DNA from: an uncultured Oscillospiraceae bacterium
GTDB taxonomy: Bacteria > Bacillota > Clostridia > Oscillospirales > Oscillospiraceae
Assembly (NCBI GenBank): GCA_934565425.1
Contig: CAKTHW010000051.1
Coordinates: 1 to 10,640, forward strand
Length of the DNA stretch: 10,640 bases
Direction: 5' to 3'
Numbering within the stretch: the first letter of the stretch is position 1; every line of letters begins with the position of its first letter. This document shows positions 7,365-10,640 of this stretch, in pieces. A program made the translations under genes and the position numbers. The notes under the pieces are model-generated. The model was not told the DNA's origin, made no database searches, and worked only from the letters and a program-made list of their open reading frames with translations.

Positions 7365-8294
7365 TTACTTCCCCCCATCCATCTGTCGTGCCGTCAGCAC
7401 CGCGGTGCCCATGGCGTTGTCGGTGGAATAGGCAGGGGGCGCGAAGACGGCGTCGTAGAGGTACTTGCGCAGGATGCTGTTGGACGCCACGCCGCCGGAG
7501 CAGACCACGGGCAGGCCGGGATACTGCTCCATAGCACGGTCGGTGACCCGGCGCACCAGGGAGGCGATGGTCTCCAGGGTGAAGCGGGCGATGTCCGCCG
7601 GTTCCTTGTGCTGCGCCACCTGCTGCTTCACCTTGTTCTCGATGCCGGAGAAGGAAAATTGCAGGCTGTCGATGCGCACCCGGAAGCGTTCCTTTTTGTC
7701 GCTCTCCGCCGCCAGCTTGTCCAGGGCTTTTCCGGCGGGAAAGTCCAAGTGCAGGTACTGCCCCGTCCGGTCGATGAGCTGACCGGCGGAGATGTCGGTG
7801 GTGCCGCCGATGCGGGCGGCGCGGACGTTGCCGTTTTCGGGCACCACCAGCAGCAGTTCGGTAGTGCCGCCGGACAGGTGCCAGGCCAACATGGGCTGAT
7901 CCAGCAGCTCCAATCTTTTCGCCGCCCAGCAGACAGCAGCGATGTGCCCCTGCTGGTGGGAGAAGGCGTAGAAGGGCACGCCCAAGGTCTCCGCCAGGAT
8001 GCGTCCCTGGGATGCACCGGCCAGGAAGCAGGGCATATAGGAGCCTTCCACCGCCCTGGGCTGGGTGCTGGCACCCACCGCGGCGATGCCCTGCAAGAAC
8101 CCAGCCTCCCGCAGCTCGGCAAAGCGCTGGGGCAGGTTCTTCACGTGCTGGAACAGGGCCTCGTTCTGCCGGAGACCCAGTTCGCCGGGTTTGACAGTGA
8201 GCAGCTGGGAGCTGTTGTACCCACTGCCGTCGGTGCGGCAGACAGCGGCGGAGGTGGTGTAGTTGCTGGTGTCGAGCCCCAGAAAACCGGTCAT
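7365..8294 (-). CDS. Kae1/TsaD-like protein (TsaD paralog of unknown function)
   Basis: This 309-residue protein belongs to the Kae1/TsaD/YgjD family (ASKHA fold, formerly called M22 glycoprotease) but is probably not the tRNA t6A enzyme TsaD itself. Retained are the metal-binding His pair in HQQGH (113-117), the late Asp in STDNAMG (Asp292), FSFSGIENK (213-221) and GGVASNS (267-273). Changed are the N-terminal loop, DTSNYTTS where TsaD has ETSCDET; the usual GPGL segment, replaced by STQPRAVEGSY near 76-86; and SGGTT (141-145) where TsaD has SGGHT. It is also slightly shorter than TsaD (about 335-340). The ATG overlaps the nusB stop (ATGA), with GGAGG 9 bases before it. Similar proteins are found at this position in other Clostridia, according to general knowledge. 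A structural or ligand-binding role is possible; the function is unknown. Confidence 0.85.
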   Translation of the reverse strand: MTGFLGLDTSNYTTSAAVCRTDGSGYNSSQLLTVKPGELGLRQNEALFQHVKNLPQRFAELREAGFLQGIAAVGASTQPRAVEGSYMPCFLAGASQGRILAETLGVPFYAFSHQQGHIAAVCWAAKRLELLDQPMLAWHLSGGTTELLLVVPENGNVRAARIGGTTDISAGQLIDRTGQYLHLDFPAGKALDKLAAESDKKERFRVRIDSLQFSFSGIENKVKQQVAQHKEPADIARFTLETIASLVRRVTDRAMEQYPGLPVVCSGGVASNSILRKYLYDAVFAPPAYSTDNAMGTAVLTARQMDGGK

Positions 8295-8755
8295 GCCTGG
8301 TCGCCTCCGGGCAGCTCTTTGCGGACGAAGGAACCCAAAATGCCGTTGACAAAGGAGGCTACCTTGGGTTCGTCATACTTTTTCGCCAAGTCTACCGCAG
8401 CGTTGATGGCGGCGGAAGCGGGGATCTCAGGCATATAGAGCACCTCGTACATGGCCACCCGCATGATGGCGGCGGCGATGCGAGGGATGCGCTGGAACTT
8501 CCAGCCGATGGCGTATTTGCTGATGTACTCATCCAGTTCGTACCCGTGTTCCCCCACGCCTTCCACCAGCTTGCGGATATAGGCGCACTGTTTCTCGTCT
8601 GGGAACTCGGCGTACAGCGGGTCGATCTCGGCGATCTCCCCAAAGCGTTCCTGGGTCAACTCCTGCTCCAGCAGTTCCTGGGCAGAGAGGTTGGAAAAGC
8701 CCAGCTCAAAGGCGTAATGTACCGCGATCTCACGGGCAACGGTCCTGGTTATCAT
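8291..8755 (-). CDS. nusB: Transcription antitermination factor NusB
   Basis: NusB binds the boxA RNA with NusE (ribosomal protein S10) and helps RNA polymerase read through rRNA operons. The 154 residues are a normal length for the all-helical NusB domain. The N-terminus (RTVAREIAVHYAFEL) and the C-terminal part are typical, the latter with RIAAAIMRVAMYEVLY at about 94-109, IPASAAINAAVDLAKKY and then VNGILGSFVRK. Its ATG has a weak G-rich ribosome site (GGGGG, about 10 bases away). It is the first gene of the left operon, with a candidate promoter about 95 bases upstream, and it overlaps the next gene by 4 bases. Confidence 0.96.
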   Translation of the reverse strand: MITRTVAREIAVHYAFELGFSNLSAQELLEQELTQERFGEIAEIDPLYAEFPDEKQCAYIRKLVEGVGEHGYELDEYISKYAIGWKFQRIPRIAAAIMRVAMYEVLYMPEIPASAAINAAVDLAKKYDEPKVASFVNGILGSFVRKELPGGDQA

Positions 8756-8849
8756 GATTGGTGTACCCCCATCGTTATGGTCTAGATTGGTTTGGGCAGG
8801 TCAGAACCGGTCAACGCCGATAGCCCCCCACTATGAATGTTATCTCTGT

Positions 8850-8878
8850 ATTATACACTACAATATACAAAAAGGGAA
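8850..8878 (-). promoter_or_regulatory. Candidate promoter of the nusB-recN operon
   Basis: On the minus strand a consensus -10 box TATAAT lies at 8855-8850. The region 17 bases upstream (TTCCCT, 8878-8873) is a poor -35 match, so the promoter may be weak or need an activator. Transcription would start near 8843, giving a leader of about 88 bases before nusB. The leader contains TGACC twice, 10 bases apart (within 8799-8813). The position, just after the potD terminator and before the first gene of the operon, supports the call; the sequence alone is suggestive only. Confidence 0.55.
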
Positions 8879-8886
8879 CCACAGTT

Positions 8887-8932
8887 TTGCCGGAAATGGT
8901 GGATTCTCGGCAATGTCTTCCAAAATTCCACC
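8887..8932. repeat. Two interleaved inverted repeats upstream of nusB
   Basis: TTGCCG (8887-8892) pairs with CGGCAA (8908-8913), and GGTGGA (8898-8903) pairs with TCCACC (8927-8932). The four arms alternate, so the two hairpins exclude each other or could form a pseudoknot if transcribed. They lie between the potD terminator and the nusB -10 box, so they may instead be protein binding sites. Each arm is only 6 bases, and chance cannot be excluded. Confidence 0.35.
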
Positions 8933-8938
8933 CTCATC

Positions 8939-8982
8939 GGAAAAAGAATGTGCCGACTGGCCTGAGACCTGTCAGCACATTC
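8939..8982 (-). terminator. Rho-independent terminator of the pot operon
   Basis: Just after the potD stop the minus strand forms a 12-base-pair stem (GAATGTGCTGAC with GTCGGCACATTC, one G-U pair) at 8946-8982 around a 13-base loop that can pair further. It is followed directly by TTTTTCC. The T-run is on the minus-strand side only, so it ends transcription coming from potD and separates the pot operon from nusB. Confidence 0.9.
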
Positions 8983-8991
8983 CCAATTTCA

Positions 8992-10071
8992 TTAACTTTT
9001 CAGCTGTACCCACAGCTCGTCGTACAAGTCCAAGATGTCCTTGGGCAGGTTCACGAACATCTCACAGCGGCTCAGCGCCTCCTTGCTGGGGTTGAGCACC
9101 GCCGCGGTCTCCTCGTCCAGGTCGGCCTTGTAGTCCTCCATCACCTGGGGCAGCGGACTGCCGTACCAGATGTAGTCCAGGTTGGCCATGGAGGCGTCGT
9201 AGGAGCACATGAAGTTGATCCACGCCTCTGCCTCCGTCTTGTTCCGAGCGCCCTTGGGCACGCACATGGCGTCCACGAAGAAGTTGGCGCCCTCCTTGGG
9301 GATGGCAAAGGCCAGATCCGGGTTGTTCTCCTTCATGCTCAGGAAGTCACCGGCGTAGTACACGCCCATGGCGGCTTCCCCGCCCTCCAGCTTGTCGAAG
9401 ATCTGGTCCATGACGTAGGCCTGCAGGATGTCCTTCTGCTCCACCAGCAGGTCGTAGGCTTCCATCAGCTCCTTTTTGTCGGTGGTGTTGATGGAATAGC
9501 CCAGGTAGGACAGGGCCACGGCGAAGGCGTCTCGGGGGTTGTCGATCATCAAGATCTCGCCCTTATACTTCTCGTCGAACAGGATGGACCAGCTGTCCAC
9601 CTTCTCCTTCACCATCTTGGTGTTGTAGATGATGCCGGTGGTGCCCCAGGTGTAGGGCACGGAGTAGAGGTTCTCCGGGTCGTAGGGCAGGTTCTTGTAG
9701 TCGTCGCCCACCAGCTTGAAGTTGGGGATATTGGAAAAGTCCAGCTTTTCCAGCATCCCCTCCTCGATGAGCCGGGAGAGCATATAGTCGGAAGGCACTA
9801 CCACATCATAGGTGGAGCCGCCGGTCTTGAGCAGCGAATAGAGCGTCTCATTGCTCTCCGTGGTGGTGTAATTGACCTTGATGCCAGTCTGCTTCTCAAA
9901 CTGGCCGATCAGGTCGGTGTCGATGTACTCGCCCCAGGAGCACACGTTCACCTCTCGCCCCGTCCGGACGGCGCTGCCGGATGTGCTGGACTCGCCGCCG
10001 GAACCGCAGCCGGTGAGCAGGGCGGCACTGGCCAGGAAGCCGGCCAGGACAGATAGCATACGTTTCTTCAT
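8992..10071 (-). CDS. potD: Spermidine/putrescine-binding lipoprotein PotD
   Basis: Extracellular substrate-binding protein of a polyamine ABC importer, tethered to the membrane by lipid. Of 359 residues, the first 21 are a lipoprotein signal: MKKR, a hydrophobic stretch, then the lipobox LLTGC with Cys22 as the lipid site. A Gly/Ser-rich linker follows. The mature domain has NVCSWGEYID (about 42-51), YDVVVPSDYMLSRL, PYTWGTTGIIYN, DNPRDAFAVALSYLGYS and GVYYAGDF, all typical of PotD/PotF-type proteins. Sequence alone does not decide between spermidine and putrescine. It starts 13 bases after the potC stop with a strong GAGGAGGGG ribosome site that overlaps the potC TGA. It is the last gene before a terminator, so the operon order is (potA-potB-)potC-potD, with the first two assumed. 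Confidence 0.95.
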   Translation of the reverse strand: MKKRMLSVLAGFLASAALLTGCGSGGESSTSGSAVRTGREVNVCSWGEYIDTDLIGQFEKQTGIKVNYTTTESNETLYSLLKTGGSTYDVVVPSDYMLSRLIEEGMLEKLDFSNIPNFKLVGDDYKNLPYDPENLYSVPYTWGTTGIIYNTKMVKEKVDSWSILFDEKYKGEILMIDNPRDAFAVALSYLGYSINTTDKKELMEAYDLLVEQKDILQAYVMDQIFDKLEGGEAAMGVYYAGDFLSMKENNPDLAFAIPKEGANFFVDAMCVPKGARNKTEAEAWINFMCSYDASMANLDYIWYGSPLPQVMEDYKADLDEETAAVLNPSKEALSRCEMFVNLPKDILDLYDELWVQLKS

Positions 10072-10084
10072 ACTGCTCCCCTCC

Positions 10085-10640
10085 TCACTGCTGCGCCCGT
10101 TTCAGCGCTTTTTTTCGGGCGTTCTCCTGCCGCAGCTCACGGATATTCACAATGGCCAAGAGCAGGAGGACGGTGACGAAGAGCAAGGTCGAGACGGCGT
10201 TGATCTCCGGACTGATGCGCTTACGGGTCATGGCGTAGATGGTCATGGACAGGGTCTGTACCTTGCTGCCTGCGGTGAAGTAACTGATGACAAAGTCATC
10301 AATACTCATGGTGAAGGCAATGAGCAGGCCGTTGATGATGCCGGGCAGGATCTCTGGGATGACCACCTTATAAAAGGCCTGCATCCAGGTGCAGCCCAGG
10401 TCTTGGGCGGCGTCGATGAGGTTCTTGTCCATCTGGTAGAGCTTGGGCATGATGGACATGATGACGTAGGGGATGTTGAAGGTGATGTGGGCGATGAGCA
10501 GGGTCACGTAGCCCAGGTCGAAGTGCAAAATCCCCCCTGCCGCCACGAAGAGCAGGCAGAGGCTGACGCCGGTGGCGATGTCCGCGTTGATGACCGGGAT
10601 GTTGTTGATGGTCAGCAGGGGACGGCTCCAGCGCTTGCGC
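10085..10640 (-). CDS. potC: Spermidine/putrescine ABC transporter permease PotC, C-terminal part (runs off the right edge)
   Basis: Inner membrane subunit of the polyamine importer. The last 184 residues are visible of about 260-270; the start lies outside the window, and the reading frame is open to the edge. The visible part begins with a segment containing NNIPVINADIATG, characteristic of PotC. Hydrophobic segments follow at IATGVSLCLLFVAAGGIL, YVTLLIAHITFNIPYVIM, ILPGIINGLLIAFTMS and STLLFVTVLLLLAIVNI. The EAA loop, which contacts the ATPase PotA, reads DAAQDLGCTWMQAF and then PEILPGI, at 10337-10414. A basic cytoplasmic tail (KKALKRAQQ) ends the protein. A GTG at 10546 is in frame but internal and is not the true start. 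Confidence 0.94.
   Translation of the reverse strand, partial: RKRWSRPLLTINNIPVINADIATGVSLCLLFVAAGGILHFDLGYVTLLIAHITFNIPYVIMSIMPKLYQMDKNLIDAAQDLGCTWMQAFYKVVIPEILPGIINGLLIAFTMSIDDFVISYFTAGSKVQTLSMTIYAMTRKRISPEINAVSTLLFVTVLLLLAIVNIRELRQENARKKALKRAQQ

Noticed and set aside
7365..8294. Calling this gene tsaD or an O-sialoglycoprotein endopeptidase
   Set aside because: Key TsaD motifs are altered, and the peptidase name is an old misannotation of the family; a neutral Kae1-like call is safer.
7297..8352. 351-codon open frame on the minus strand in another frame over the Kae1-like gene
   Set aside because: Arg/Gly/Pro/Ala/His-rich composition with no domain; the overlapping frame has clear Kae1 motifs and proper junctions with nusB and xseA.
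8851..8937. 28-codon frame (start MRVEFWK) between potD and nusB on the minus strand
   Set aside because: No ribosome site, starts at the edge of the terminator T-run and ends inside the -10 box; no similarity recognised.
8833..10056. 407-codon open frame on the plus strand opposite potD
   Set aside because: It is the mirror of potD in GC-rich sequence. The product is a low-complexity His/Val/Leu/Gln-rich string with no recognisable domain, while the minus strand encodes a complete PotD.
1..10640. Mobile element, phage, CRISPR or defence system
   Set aside because: No transposase, integrase, repeat array, long terminal repeat or defence-type gene is present; all genes are recognised chromosomal families in one orientation.

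Overview
The window reads as ordinary chromosomal sequence from a GC-rich, low-oxygen Firmicute, most likely of class Clostridia and probably the Oscillospiraceae/Ruminococcaceae group. The reasons are the gene order (nusB, Kae1-like gene, xseA, xseB, ispA, dxs, tlyA, nadK, argR, recN), strong AGGAGG-type ribosome sites, a typical Gram-positive PotD lipoprotein, and codons rich in G/C at the third position. The assignment below class level is inference. All twelve genes lie on the minus strand, so transcription runs from the right end to the left end. No mobile element, CRISPR array, tRNA or rRNA was seen.

Right end (about 8940-10640): the last two genes of a polyamine ABC importer operon, potC (cut by the window edge) and potD. 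The unit closes with a clear rho-independent terminator at about 8939-8982.

Intergenic region (8756-8991): the only sizeable non-coding stretch. It holds the potD terminator, two interleaved short inverted repeats, and a TATAAT -10 element that probably starts the next operon.

Left part (1-8755): one tightly packed operon of ten genes. nusB (antitermination) is followed by an unassigned TsaD/Kae1 paralog, both subunits of exonuclease VII (xseA, xseB), two isoprenoid genes (ispA, dxs), the TlyA rRNA 2'-O-methyltransferase, NAD kinase, the ArgR repressor and recN (DNA repair, cut by the window edge). Three junctions are 4-base ATGA overlaps, one is a direct TAAATG, and one is a 26-base overlap, so translational coupling is likely throughout. 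The products serve transcription, DNA repair, isoprenoid precursor supply, ribosome modification and NADP supply. They share no single pathway, but this order recurs in Clostridia.

I found no clear new system. The points most worth a second look are the Kae1-like protein, which keeps the metal-binding residues of TsaD but has lost several of its other signature motifs; the dxs start codon, where a GTG with a near-perfect ribosome site beats the upstream ATG; and the structured intergenic region before nusB.
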